NCBI RefSeq assembly: GCF_951229915.1
Contig: NZ_OX579588.1
Span: 806,001 to 870,000 of the forward strand
DNA from: Candidatus Ornithobacterium hominis
GTDB lineage: Bacteria > Bacteroidota > Bacteroidia > Flavobacteriales > Weeksellaceae
Length of the DNA stretch: 64,000 bases
Direction of reading: 5' to 3'
Positions within the stretch are counted from its first letter, which is position 1, and each line of letters opens with the position of its first letter. The notes beneath the pieces are model-generated. The model made no database searches and was not told the origin of the DNA. It was given only the letters and a program-made list of their open reading frames with translations. This document shows, piece after piece, positions 9,717-18,537 of this stretch. The position numbers and the translations under genes are program-made.

Positions 9717-9812
9717 CGAGATTTATACAACGCCACAGATATCTCCCAAATTAAATGGATATTTGATGTGCAGAAAGCCCCAGCGGATTTCAAAGAAAAA
9801 ATGATAAAATAG
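9717..9812 (+). pseudogene. Orphan toxin tail (RDLYNATDISQIKW type)
   Basis: Thirty-one codons open at 9717, four bases after the immunity stop. They repeat the 4561 toxin block RDLYNATDISQIKW and then diverge to KAPADFKEKMIK and TAG. No start codon is present. The same tail recurs at 26973-27053. It is the stub of an alternative tip left in front of the fibronectin-type fragment. Confidence 0.75.
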
Positions 9813-9816
9813 AAAA

Positions 9817-10497
9817 ATGATAAAAAAATATATACTAGCTGTAGTAGTGCTGATAAGCGGTATAGCCTTCTCTCAAAACAAAGAAGATCAGAGGGAACCT
9901 CAAATTCGCCTAAAGGTAGAGAGTAAGCAAGATCGCGTGTTATTGCGATGGGCAGTAGATGAGCCCGTTGCATGGCAAAAAGCCAACAAAATAGGCTTTG
10001 TACTCAAAAGATATACGCTCATGAGAGATGGCAAACTACTGGAAAATCCTGAGGAGAAAAAATTAGGTGTTTTTCAGCCTGCTTCAGAGGAAAAATGGAA
10101 AGCAATAATAGAAACCAATAACAATGCAGCCATTGTTGCCCAATCTATGTTTGGGGAGAGTTTTGAAGTAGAAATGGGAAATCAGGGAGAGTTACAGAAT
10201 ATTATCAATAAATCCCAAGAAATAGAACAACGATTTGCCTATGCACTTATGGCAGCTGATTTGGATTTTGAGGTAGCTCAATTAGCAGGTTGGGGCTATG
10301 TAGATACAGACGTAGAGCCTGATGTTCGCTATGTCTATACTGTGAAACTCAACCCTAAGAACAATACCAAATCCCTGCAAATAGAAAAAGGGAGTGGAAT
10401 AGCTGAGTTATCAAAAGAATGGGAATTGCCTAAACCTTTGGATTTCATAGGAATTTTTAAAGATCAAGCGGTAACCTTGTCTTGTTCAATGAGGTAA
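9817..10497 (+). pseudogene. Truncated fibronectin III surface protein (copy of 34168 gene)
   Basis: Residues 1-221 match the intact 697-aa protein at 34168, including the signal peptide (MIKKYILAVVVLISG...). After AVTL the frame runs into IS982 sequence and stops (SCSMR). All downstream FN3 units are lost. A short exported fragment could still be made. An identical truncation occurs at 27058. Confidence 0.85.
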
Positions 10498-10775
10498 AAA
10501 TCCAGTTAGAACCCCCTAAAAGAAAAAATCAAAAAGAATACAAACCTCAGTTCTATCCATTCAGAAAGTGTAGAAAACGTATAGAAACTTTATTCTCGCA
10601 GTTGTGTAACCAATTTATGATACGGCGTAATTATGCCAAATCTTTTGAAGGATTCAAAACAAGAATATTGGCAAAAATTACCTCCTTGACTACTATTCAA
10701 TATCTCAATAAATTTGTCTTTCATAGTAACATTAACAATTTAAAAATTAACCTCATTCGATAATGCACTACGGGT
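10482..10775 (+). mobile_element. IS982-family remnant (transposase C-terminus plus one end)
   Basis: A frame from 10482 to 10763 gives the typical IS982 transposase C-terminus (RKRIETLFSQLC, QFMIRRNYAKSFEGFKTRIL). The N-terminal two thirds, with most catalytic residues, are gone. The probable terminal inverted repeat TAATGCACTACGGGT lies at 10761-10775 (ACCCGTAGTGCATTA when read outward). The left end is missing and is replaced by the fibronectin III gene, so this is a deletion scar and not a mobile copy. Confidence 0.85.
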
Positions 10776-10794
10776 TAATTTAATACAGCCTATA

Positions 10795-13700
10795 ATGCAG
10801 AAACTATATCATTATATAAAACAAGTGGGAAACTACGCTAGAATACCTAAAAAAATTATTCCAATTATTTTTAGTTTTTTGTTAGCCTTTCAACCATTTG
10901 TACTGAAGGCTCAACAATACCCTGTAAAGATGGTACCAGTCTTGTTGCCACCCTATAGTTTAAAGCTGAGTGAATATGCTACAAGTACGCAGACAAAGTT
11001 GCGCTTACAAGTCATGATGACAGACTTGCAGGAGCCACAACACCCCACGGGCATAAAGTTTAGCTTAGAAAGTTCGTTAGGCGCAGTTCCTATAGCCACT
11101 AGCCAAAGTTTTGTATCTGGGATGTCTCCTTTTACGCTGTATCCAGGCAGTAATATAACGCTGACCAATGTTGATTTAAGACCTCTGTTTGAGTTACAGA
11201 ATTTATCAGGCTTAAATGCTTCACAATATGCACAAACTTTACCAGAAGGAATTTATCAATTTTGCTTTCAGGCATACGATTATTATACCAAGCACAATCT
11301 TTCCGCAAAGACCTGTGCCCAGGCCTATCTAACACAATATGAGCCTCCTCTACTCAATCTCCCTCAGAATGCAGAAAAAGTACAAGTTGAGGGCGATATC
11401 GTAGGCAGCAAAGGAATCGTATTTCAATGGATGCCAAGGCAAGTCGCCCCCAATACCCATTATATATTCATTTTAAAAGAACTATGGGATGCAGGACGCA
11501 GTCCTGTAGCTGGATTTTTATCCTCTCCTATATTATGGAAAGAAAAAACTTATGCAACAAGTTTATATTATGGCCCCGAGAAAACACGTTTAATCCCGGG
11601 GAAACGCTATGCTTGGCAGGTACAAGCAGTAAGCGGTAATCCAGTAGTTGGCGCAAATCCTACCGAAGATAATGGAGTGTATAAAAACAATGGGCTCTCC
11701 GAGATATTTTATTTTGATTATGTAGAAGATTGTAAAGTGCCGACTTTCTTAATGGCAAAAAATGCAGGTAGAGGACGCGTAGAGCTTAGTTGGACAATGC
11801 CCGGACAGCCCTCGGGATTATACAGTATACAATACCGAAAGAGAGACAGCAATACGGATTGGCAAACCGAAGAAAGTTACCAGACCAAATATATACTCAC
11901 AGGCTTAGAAAATCAGACTGAATATGAATACAGAATAGGAACAGTTTGCGGAAATCTACAGAATTTTAACCCTTCACCGCTAGAGGGAGAGACTTCTGGC
12001 AATGCATATGCGTATAGTGCGATACAATATTTTACAACAGATAGCGAAGAAAAAGAAAGTAGTAAATACCAGTGTGGTGTAATGCCATCTATAGACCTTA
12101 CCAATAAAGCCCCATTGCAAACTGTGTTAGGAACGAATGAGGTGTTTATGGCAGGAGATTTTCCTGTAACGGTGATTTCATCACAAGGGAGCAATGGGAT
12201 ATACAGTGGCGAGGGCTATATAGAAGTTCCTTATTTGGGAGATACGAAAATTAAGGTAGTTTTTAATAATATTAAACTCAACACCGACAAACAATTGATT
12301 GAGGGTGTAGTAGAGACTACGTATGATGCACAAGCGGTTAATATAGTAAGTGCGAGTGAGGGAATAGAAGATGTTATAAAGGTTGTTAAGAGTATAAAAG
12401 AAAAAGTAAAAAAAATAATCACAACTAAAAAAGTATCATCCGAAGACTATAAAATTTTACAAGACGAAAACGACCATTTTGTTAAAGAAGTAAAAAAACA
12501 AATTTCATTTTTAGCTCCCATATTGACTGATGAAGAGCTTGAAAACTATGAAAAAGAAATAAAAGAGCTTGAAAAATATCTAAAGGAGAGCAATTGTACA
12601 GCAAAAAATAATGAAAATGTAAATACCGGAGGTAAAGGAGGAGGATATTCTATGCCAATATCCGGCTTAGATGAGTTATTTTTATTTTTGGCAAATGAGG
12701 ACTGTATTGAAAAAGTGAAGAAGTATGAGCAAAGTTTAGAGAGAATAAATAACCAACTTCAAAAGGATACAGAGTTATATAATGAACTTGAAGAATTTTG
12801 GAATTTTCTAAAAAATTGTATCACCCAATCAAAGGCAAAAGAAGACGGATATATTCCAAGATTTTTATGGGATCACGGTTACTATATGCCTAATGGACCT
12901 TTTGGGTATTATGTATTTGACCCTGCATTTTCTTCAGGTTTTATAGATGGTGCTATTGGAACAGTAGATGGAGCAGTAAAATTTGTAGATTTTATAAGTT
13001 GTATGAGTGTAGGCTCATTTAGAGCTTGGTTAGATAGTAGTTGCTATAAAACAAGGAGAGATTTTATTGAAACTCTTAGAGCTGTCTATGAAGTACTTAA
13101 AGATACAGAAAGACTAAAACAAGCCACCCAAGCCATTAAGCAACAACTATCTGAATATGTAGGTGAAACGGCTAATGTAAGCAACCAAGCAAGATATAAT
13201 CAAGGAAAACTAACATTTGATATTGTAACTTTATTTGTTGGTGTAGGTGAGGTAAAAGCTTTACTAAAAGGAGAAAAAACAGTAGCTCAATTATTCAGTA
13301 AAATAGGTAAATTACCGAAAGATGCTATTACTGAAATTAGAAAGATTAAGAAACCTAAAAGAGGCGATGCTAAGAGGATTTTTGAGAAGGTTAGGAAAGG
13401 AAAAGCTTTTGAAACTTTAGTAAGCTCAAAAATTAAAAATATACCCCCATTTAATACTTTATATAAAGATTATAAACACCTAACGCAGATACACTTGAAA
13501 GGGAGATCCAAAAACATTGTTGCCGATGATTTATTTGTGAAACAGGTTAGAGATAATAGAGGAAGAACTTACTTTAGAGCCATTATAAGCGATAGCAAGT
13601 TAACAAGGAAATCCCCTTGGACACCGAACCAAAAAAGCGAGCTGATAAATGTCTTTAGGGACAATCCAAATAAGAAATTTATAGAATTTGAAGTGAGGAC

Positions 13701-13857
13701 AAATAACACCATTTTAAAAGATTTAAAATCTCCAGAAAAATTTATTCAAGGAGTAAAAGTTAGAATATACAGAGAAGATGTATATAAGATAATTAGTGAT
13801 GGGGATAATATTAAAACTCCTCCCATTAGAATGAGTGATATTAATTTTAAAAATTAA
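10795..13857 (+). CDS. TANFOR/FN3-carrier polymorphic toxin with DxK-type tip
   Basis: This 1020-aa protein starts at ATG 10795. Domain order: signal peptide (about 1-40, ending LKAQ); a YPVKMVPVLLPPYSLKLSEY region to about 190 that resembles the TANFOR domain of Bacteroidota surface proteins; FN3-like units (about 190-400; GRVELSW, TEYEYRI); a beta module ending ETTYDA; a coiled-coil Lys/Glu segment (about 525-595 and 640-680); pretoxin RAVYEVLKDTERLKQ (about 762-870); and a tip from KAFETLV with IISDSKLTRKSPWTPNQ (Asp933, Lys935), which fits a PD-(D/E)xK nuclease. It has no zinc protease. The pretoxin is shared with 3578 and the tip with the orphan at 17317. Confidence 0.8.
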   Translation: MQKLYHYIKQVGNYARIPKKIIPIIFSFLLAFQPFVLKAQQYPVKMVPVLLPPYSLKLSEYATSTQTKLRLQVMMTDLQEPQHPTGIKFSLESSLGAVPIATSQSFVSGMSPFTLYPGSNITLTNVDLRPLFELQNLSGLNASQYAQTLPEGIYQFCFQAYDYYTKHNLSAKTCAQAYLTQYEPPLLNLPQNAEKVQVEGDIVGSKGIVFQWMPRQVAPNTHYIFILKELWDAGRSPVAGFLSSPILWKEKTYATSLYYGPEKTRLIPGKRYAWQVQAVSGNPVVGANPTEDNGVYKNNGLSEIFYFDYVEDCKVPTFLMAKNAGRGRVELSWTMPGQPSGLYSIQYRKRDSNTDWQTEESYQTKYILTGLENQTEYEYRIGTVCGNLQNFNPSPLEGETSGNAYAYSAIQYFTTDSEEKESSKYQCGVMPSIDLTNKAPLQTVLGTNEVFMAGDFPVTVISSQGSNGIYSGEGYIEVPYLGDTKIKVVFNNIKLNTDKQLIEGVVETTYDAQAVNIVSASEGIEDVIKVVKSIKEKVKKIITTKKVSSEDYKILQDENDHFVKEVKKQISFLAPILTDEELENYEKEIKELEKYLKESNCTAKNNENVNTGGKGGGYSMPISGLDELFLFLANEDCIEKVKKYEQSLERINNQLQKDTELYNELEEFWNFLKNCITQSKAKEDGYIPRFLWDHGYYMPNGPFGYYVFDPAFSSGFIDGAIGTVDGAVKFVDFISCMSVGSFRAWLDSSCYKTRRDFIETLRAVYEVLKDTERLKQATQAIKQQLSEYVGETANVSNQARYNQGKLTFDIVTLFVGVGEVKALLKGEKTVAQLFSKIGKLPKDAITEIRKIKKPKRGDAKRIFEKVRKGKAFETLVSSKIKNIPPFNTLYKDYKHLTQIHLKGRSKNIVADDLFVKQVRDNRGRTYFRAIISDSKLTRKSPWTPNQKSELINVFRDNPNKKFIEFEVRTNNTILKDLKSPEKFIQGVKVRIYREDVYKIISDGDNIKTPPIRMSDINFKN

Positions 13858-13861
13858 GTAT

Positions 13862-14533
13862 ATGAGAACGAACTTTTTAGATTATATTAATAAAGATTTA
13901 CAATTGAAAGAATTTCATTATACTCAAAAAAAGGAAGGCGAATATATAATTTTTGAGTACCGAAAAAAAAGCAAAAAAAATATACAAAATATTTCTTTTC
14001 TTCAATTAAAGAATAAATTAAAAGGTTTTTTCTATGGTGTGAATTTTATACAAATGGAAAAAATAATTGCACCTATTCTAGAAAAGAATGAAATTGTTGG
14101 AGAATTATATAAGGCAGAAAATATAAATGATTCTTTTTTTGTTAAGAAAAGTTCAGAATATACTTTAACGGATAGGGGGATAGACATTTCAAATGATTCA
14201 AAGATTAAAGAAATATTTAATCTTTTTCTTATTAATGACGCCCTTCCCTTTTTTGAAAAATGGAAAGATCTAACGGTATTGTACGAATATATTAAGGATA
14301 AAACAGAGGAGGAATTATGGGATATTTTAGGTCAATTTGCCCCTATGAAAAAAGCAACGATACTAAGACTCTGTAATGATAGTAATTATCAAAAGCATAT
14401 GGATGATTACTATGAGAAACAAAAAGAATATTATGAAGAAGACCCAGAGGATATAGATAATATTCGGTATTACAACGCTGCCAAAGAGTTGAAAGAAGTC
14501 TTAGATAGAACGGAGCCTATTTATAATATTTAA
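13862..14533 (+). CDS. Immunity protein, EPIYNI family, member 1
   Basis: I take ATG 13862, four bases after the toxin stop, because the sister gene at 17861 starts at the same relative position. An in-frame ATG at 13835 would overlap the toxin. The 223-aa product has a divergent N-terminal half and a C-terminal half (WDILGQFAPMKKATILRL, then ELKEVLDRTEPIYNI) almost identical to the 17861 product. The N-terminal half is the likely specificity part, which is an inference. The gene ends two bases before the TTG of the next carrier. Confidence 0.65.
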   Translation: MRTNFLDYINKDLQLKEFHYTQKKEGEYIIFEYRKKSKKNIQNISFLQLKNKLKGFFYGVNFIQMEKIIAPILEKNEIVGELYKAENINDSFFVKKSSEYTLTDRGIDISNDSKIKEIFNLFLINDALPFFEKWKDLTVLYEYIKDKTEEELWDILGQFAPMKKATILRLCNDSNYQKHMDDYYEKQKEYYEEDPEDIDNIRYYNAAKELKEVLDRTEPIYNI

Positions 14534-14535
14534 GT

Positions 14536-16041
14536 TTGAAAAACCTCCTATACATATTACTTTTATTATTCAGTATAACTTTTGGTTATGCTCAGGAGGT
14601 TGTTGCCCAAGATTTACAATCTACCAATGTAAACTACACCATCAAAGGAATAAAATATGATGAAAAAACCAAAAGAATCATCATCATAGGCGATGCTGAC
14701 GCAGGTAAAGAAAACGACAGGGGTTCAGGAGAAGATAGCCAAGAGGTGTTGCCAGGCGGCAAAGATTATACCCTTACCGATGCCAAAGGCAATGTTTGGG
14801 CTGTCGACGAAGAGGGGAACATAACAAATGTAGGAAGGCAAGCCAAAGGAGGAGCTTCTACCCCACAAAACACTGCTGGAGTAGATGCTAAAGGAAATGC
14901 AACGGCTATCACAGCTGAAGGCATTAGAGTAACTTTTAAAAACAGTAGTGATTCCAAATACGCTTTTGACCAGCCTGCAAAAGCATTGAATAGTGATTAT
15001 AAGGAGCTTAACGGAAAAGTAATTCCATTCAAAGCCGTAGAAAACAAAAAGACGGAACCCTTTATTGCAAGCGTGGAGATTACAGATAATAGTATATCTG
15101 CGGATAGTTTAATATTCAAAACTTCTAAAGGTGTACCGATAGATGCCAAAAAAGTAGGAAATGATTATAGATTGACTTTAAAAGGCTTATACAGCTATGC
15201 TACAGAACAAGTACAAGCAATCATTAAGCAAGGAGATAAATACCAAGTAGCTGGAGCGTTTAATTTAGTTCATATCTCACCTAAGACAATTAAGCTAAAC
15301 CTCGTTCCAACGCTAGGGGTAAGTATATCCGATGAACACCAAGTACAGGAAATAAAAAAGATTTACAAGAAAATAGCCATAGATGTAGATATTAGCGTTA
15401 AAGAAGAAGTAACAAGTTATCCACAATTGATAAAATTAGGTTATGATGTAGCAACCAAAGAGGAAGTAAGAACAGGCTTGTGGGAGTCTGTAAAAGGGAT
15501 ATCTATAGAAACTATAAAAGATGTCGCAGTTGGTTTCTACGAAGAGAAAAAGGAAAATTACACCAATGATAAAGCCTATATAATACAACACACAGTAAGT
15601 AAAGATGCTGTACAAGTAGCTTCATTATTTATGGGTGGTGGAATCTTTAAAAAAGGTACAGAAGCGCTCAAAAATGGGGTTGAGGAAACTGGAAAAAATG
15701 TTGCGAAAAAGGGGTTAAAAAAAATCGAAAAAGTATTAGATAAATTAGATACTTATGAGCAGGCAAGAAATAAAGCTTTTGAAATAATAGGTGATTTAGG
15801 AAGAGATAGTAAACCACTAGTTGGAAGACTTAAAAGTAGCAAAAGTTTTGAAAAAATCTCAGGGAGAATTAGTTCAGATAATAAAAGATTGTGGAGAGTA
15901 GATTATGACCCTAAAAAAGGAGTACATATTAATATTGAAGATTATTCAGGGGGTAAAGGCATGAAAGCTAAAAAATATGTTATTCCTTTTAATGGAGATG
16001 AAAAAACTTTCGAAACAATATTAAAAAACTTAAATAAATAA
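14536..16041 (+). CDS. Protease-less carrier toxin with HINIEDYSGGKG-type tip
   Basis: This 501-aa protein starts at TTG. Its signal peptide and beta module (1-289) are nearly identical to the 18538 copy, but the match stops at DVDISVKE, just before the protease, and HELGH is absent. A hydrophobic pretoxin segment follows (about 300-400). The tip (about 410-501) has EQARNKAFEIIGDLG, VDYDPKKGVHINIEDY and YVIPFNGDE. It is a tip type I have seen in other polymorphic toxins but cannot name. The loss of the protease makes this a natural deletion variant of the carrier. Confidence 0.75.
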   Translation: MKNLLYILLLLFSITFGYAQEVVAQDLQSTNVNYTIKGIKYDEKTKRIIIIGDADAGKENDRGSGEDSQEVLPGGKDYTLTDAKGNVWAVDEEGNITNVGRQAKGGASTPQNTAGVDAKGNATAITAEGIRVTFKNSSDSKYAFDQPAKALNSDYKELNGKVIPFKAVENKKTEPFIASVEITDNSISADSLIFKTSKGVPIDAKKVGNDYRLTLKGLYSYATEQVQAIIKQGDKYQVAGAFNLVHISPKTIKLNLVPTLGVSISDEHQVQEIKKIYKKIAIDVDISVKEEVTSYPQLIKLGYDVATKEEVRTGLWESVKGISIETIKDVAVGFYEEKKENYTNDKAYIIQHTVSKDAVQVASLFMGGGIFKKGTEALKNGVEETGKNVAKKGLKKIEKVLDKLDTYEQARNKAFEIIGDLGRDSKPLVGRLKSSKSFEKISGRISSDNKRLWRVDYDPKKGVHINIEDYSGGKGMKAKKYVIPFNGDEKTFETILKNLNK

Positions 16042-16049
16042 TTAATTAA

Positions 16050-16412
16050 ATGACTTTGTACGAGGAATGTTTAGAAGCATTGGGTGAATATGTGGAATTA
16101 TCAGATAATCAATCTCAAATAATATTAGATGCAATCACTTCTCAAATAGAGTTTACTTGGTATGAAAGGATTGACTTTAATAAAATAGAAAATAAGAAAA
16201 GGATAAGTTCTTTTGACGAATTAAGAAATATAAAAGAAAAAGAGGTATATCTCTTTTGGGATATTGAAAAACATATATTAAAAACCAAATTAATCAATAT
16301 AGTAAATGCATGGGATGATGTTGAAGCACTGGGAACTAGGGTGTGGATTATTAGTGTTAAAATGGATTTTTTTCTAGAATATTATGATGAATTATGGTTA
16401 GGCTATAAATAA
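16050..16412 (+). CDS. Immunity protein for the 14536 toxin
   Basis: This 120-aa protein starts 8 bp after the toxin stop. It is acidic, Trp/Tyr-rich and has no signal peptide. The core VYLFWDIEKHILKTKLI followed by NAWDDVEALGTRVWIIS recalls small CdiI-type immunity proteins, but I could not assign a family. The role is assigned from position and size. Confidence 0.6.
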   Translation: MTLYEECLEALGEYVELSDNQSQIILDAITSQIEFTWYERIDFNKIENKKRISSFDELRNIKEKEVYLFWDIEKHILKTKLINIVNAWDDVEALGTRVWIISVKMDFFLEYYDELWLGYK

Positions 16413-16417
16413 AAGCA

Positions 16418-16537
16418 ATGGTAAACGTAGGGATACCTGAAGATATTGCTACGGGCTGGGTAGTAAAAGCCTTAGAAGACTTGCAGGCAAAGGGTGTTAA
16501 AAGTATTGCAAATATCCCTTGGAATGGTGTAAATTAA
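16418..16537 (+). pseudogene. Orphan toxin tail (39 codons)
   Basis: The frame MVNVGIPEDIATGWVVKALE ... NIPWNGVN starts 6 bases after the immunity stop and ends just before another small immunity-like gene. It has the size and position of the other displaced toxin ends, and no upstream toxin body. Its full-length parent is not in this window. It could be a tiny gene, but it lies exactly where the array leaves toxin debris. Confidence 0.5.
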
Positions 16538-16554
16538 TTTCTAAATATAATAAT

Positions 16555-16929
16555 ATGAAATCAAATAATAAAATTTTAAATGAATTTGGAAATATTCTAA
16601 TCGAAAACGTTTATGATAATCAGCTTCGCTTTATAATGAATAGCATTAAAGATTTGTCTCAGACAGAGGGTTATAAAAATCTGTTTAAAGATATGAATGG
16701 GATTCAAAAAAAAGAAATTGAGAAATATACGAAAGAGATATTATCTGGGGCATTATTTGATTTTCTTAATTTATTAGAAGAAAATGATGAATATAAATTA
16801 ATTTATGGTAATACGTGTGATAATCAATTAGATTTAAATAAGATAAGCGAAAATTTGAAAGCCGAACCAATTATTGAAAACGGCTGGATAGATCGGTTTA
16901 GTAAATATGCAGATGAAAGGGATAAATAG
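16555..16929 (+). CDS. Orphan immunity-like protein
   Basis: ATG 16555 gives 124 aa (MKSNNKILNEFGN...). An in-frame ATG at 16519 would overlap the orphan tail and is less likely. The protein is mostly helical and acidic, ending IENGWIDRFSKYADERDK. Family unknown. It is the presumed partner of the tail at 16418, kept after its toxin was lost; such orphan antidotes can protect against kin that still carry the toxin. Confidence 0.55.
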   Translation: MKSNNKILNEFGNILIENVYDNQLRFIMNSIKDLSQTEGYKNLFKDMNGIQKKEIEKYTKEILSGALFDFLNLLEENDEYKLIYGNTCDNQLDLNKISENLKAEPIIENGWIDRFSKYADERDK

Positions 16930-16934
16930 TAAAA

Positions 16935-17009
16935 AGTACTATACAAAATAAACTGGATAATTTGGAGGAGTTTAAAACTTTATTTCCTAATTTGATTAGG
17001 GCGAACTAA
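16935..17009 (+). pseudogene. Orphan toxin tail (about 24 codons)
   Basis: A short frame, NKLDNLEEFKTLFPNLIRAN and stop, begins within 10 bp of the preceding immunity stop and ends 10 bp before the next ATG. There is no start codon. Its only support is position, between two small immunity-like genes, and the coding-like residue pattern. Confidence 0.4.
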
Positions 17010-17019
17010 ATAATTGATT

Positions 17020-17316
17020 ATGAAAGATGAACTTTTAAAGTTAGAGCTAATTAAGTTACAAGAAATATTATACAATGAATTTAATTCAAAGTATAGATAT
17101 GAAGATATTGATAATTCCATAAAGATTTTAAATCAAAAAAATAAAAAACAGTATTGTTCTATAGCTAATAAGATTAATAATTTCAGTAGAATATTATACG
17201 AAACAGGATTGCTAAACGATTTAAATGATAATATTTATGAGGAATTTATTAAAGTATTAAAAAATTTAGAGGATATTGTAAATTCAATTTGTTCGGAGAA
17301 TAACACAAAGGGATAG
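17020..17316 (+). CDS. Orphan immunity-like protein
   Basis: This 98-aa product starts at ATG 17020 (a TTG at 17014 is in frame but less likely). It is all-helical by composition, Lys/Asn/Glu-rich, with KKQYCSIANKINNFSRIL. No family recognised. It lies between an orphan tail and the toxin cassette at 17317, whose first codon follows this stop directly, so the two segments were joined by recombination. Confidence 0.5.
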   Translation: MKDELLKLELIKLQEILYNEFNSKYRYEDIDNSIKILNQKNKKQYCSIANKINNFSRILYETGLLNDLNDNIYEEFIKVLKNLEDIVNSICSENNTKG

Positions 17317-17856
17317 AAGCTCCCCCAAAGCGCTATTGAGGAAATTCGACAAGTTAAAAAAATAAAAAAAGGAGATGCTAAGAGGATTTTTGAGAAGGTT
17401 AGGAAAGGAAAAGCTTTTGAAACTTTAGTAAGCTCAAAAATTAAAAATATACCCCCATTTAATACTTTGTATAAAGATTATAAACACCTAACGCAGATAC
17501 ACTTGAAAGGGAGATCCAAAAACATTGTTGCCGATGATTTATTTGTGAAACAGATTAGAGATAGTAGAGGGAGAACTTACTTTAGAGCCATTATAAGTGA
17601 TAGCAAGTTAACAAGAAAATCCCCTTGGACACCGAACCAAAAAAGCGAGCTGATAAATGTCTTTAGGGATAATCCTAATAAAAAATTTATAGAATTTGAA
17701 GTGAGAAGTAGTAAGAGTATATTGAGTGAACAAGGTGCACCAAAGGGATTGAGAACTGTAAGAATCTACAGAGAAGATGTATATAAGATAATTAGTGAAA
17801 GGGATAATATAAAAATACCTCCAATAAATATGAATAATATTAATTTTAAAGATTAA
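17317..17856 (+). pseudogene. Orphan toxin-tip cassette homologous to the 10795 toxin
   Basis: The frame is open from the base after the upstream stop. It reads KLPQSAIEEIRQVKKIKKG, then AKRIFEKVRKGKAFETLV, matching the 10795 protein from its pretoxin end to near the C-terminus, including IISDSKLTRKSPWTPNQ. The last 40 residues differ (SSKSILSEQGAPKGLRTV against NNTILKDLKSPEKF). There is no signal peptide or carrier; the first possible start is TTG 17467. This is a loadable alternative tip with its own immunity gene next to it. Confidence 0.8.
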
Positions 17857-17860
17857 GAAT

Positions 17861-18535
17861 ATGAAAAGATTACTTGAAATAGCAAAAGGTATAGAGAAAT
17901 TAATATTAAATAATTTAGATGTAAAATATTTTATAAAAAAAGAAAATAATTACTACATTATAAATTTTATATCTTTTACTAGTCAAATAGATTATACAAT
18001 TACATTATTGTTAAAAGAAGATAAAAAAGATTATATATTTTGTCCTATCCAGTACCAAATTAATTATAACTCATTAGATAACATTTTAGATAAAGTATTA
18101 GTTAATAATAAACTATTACCTTCATATGAGGATAAAGATAATAGGTGGGGTTCTTTTTTTGTAGAAAAACAAACAAATTTATATTGTTCTATAATAGATG
18201 ATAATGTTTTTGACATATTTAAAGAGCAATATTTAAAAAATATTCTTCCTTTTTTTAAGAAGTGGGAAAATATAAATGTTTTGTATGAATATATTAAGGA
18301 TAAAACAGAAGAAGAGTTATGGGATATTTTAGGACAATTTGCACCTATGAAAAAAGCAACAATACTAAGACTTTGTAATGATAGTCATTATCAAAAGTAT
18401 ATGGATAATTATTATGAAAAACAAAAAGAATATTTTGAAGAAGACCCAGAGGATATTGATAATATCCGATATTATAATGCTGCCAAAGAGTTAAAAGAAG
18501 TTTTAGATAAAACAGAGCCTATTTATAATATTTAA
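17861..18535 (+). CDS. Immunity protein, EPIYNI family, member 2
   Basis: This 224-aa protein lies four bases after the orphan tip. Residues 1-130 differ from the 13862 product, while the rest is nearly the same (WDILGQFAPMKKATILRL). The divergence mirrors that of the two toxin tips at their extreme ends, so the variable half probably reads the variable toxin face. It ends two bases before the TTG of the next carrier, a tight operon-like junction. Confidence 0.65.
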   Translation: MKRLLEIAKGIEKLILNNLDVKYFIKKENNYYIINFISFTSQIDYTITLLLKEDKKDYIFCPIQYQINYNSLDNILDKVLVNNKLLPSYEDKDNRWGSFFVEKQTNLYCSIIDDNVFDIFKEQYLKNILPFFKKWENINVLYEYIKDKTEEELWDILGQFAPMKKATILRLCNDSHYQKYMDNYYEKQKEYFEEDPEDIDNIRYYNAAKELKEVLDKTEPIYNI

Positions 18536-18537
18536 GT

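Larger units (their letters stand above)
9740..12330 (+). repeat. Large direct duplication, copy A
   Basis: From the orphan toxin tail through the truncated fibronectin III gene, the IS982 scar and the TANFOR/FN3 N-terminus, this stretch is nearly identical to 26990-29540. The copies part at the codons after ETTYDA. Copy A has about 35 extra bases just after the IS end (near 10776). Both carry the same fibronectin/IS junction, so the IS-linked deletion came before the duplication. Confidence 0.8.
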
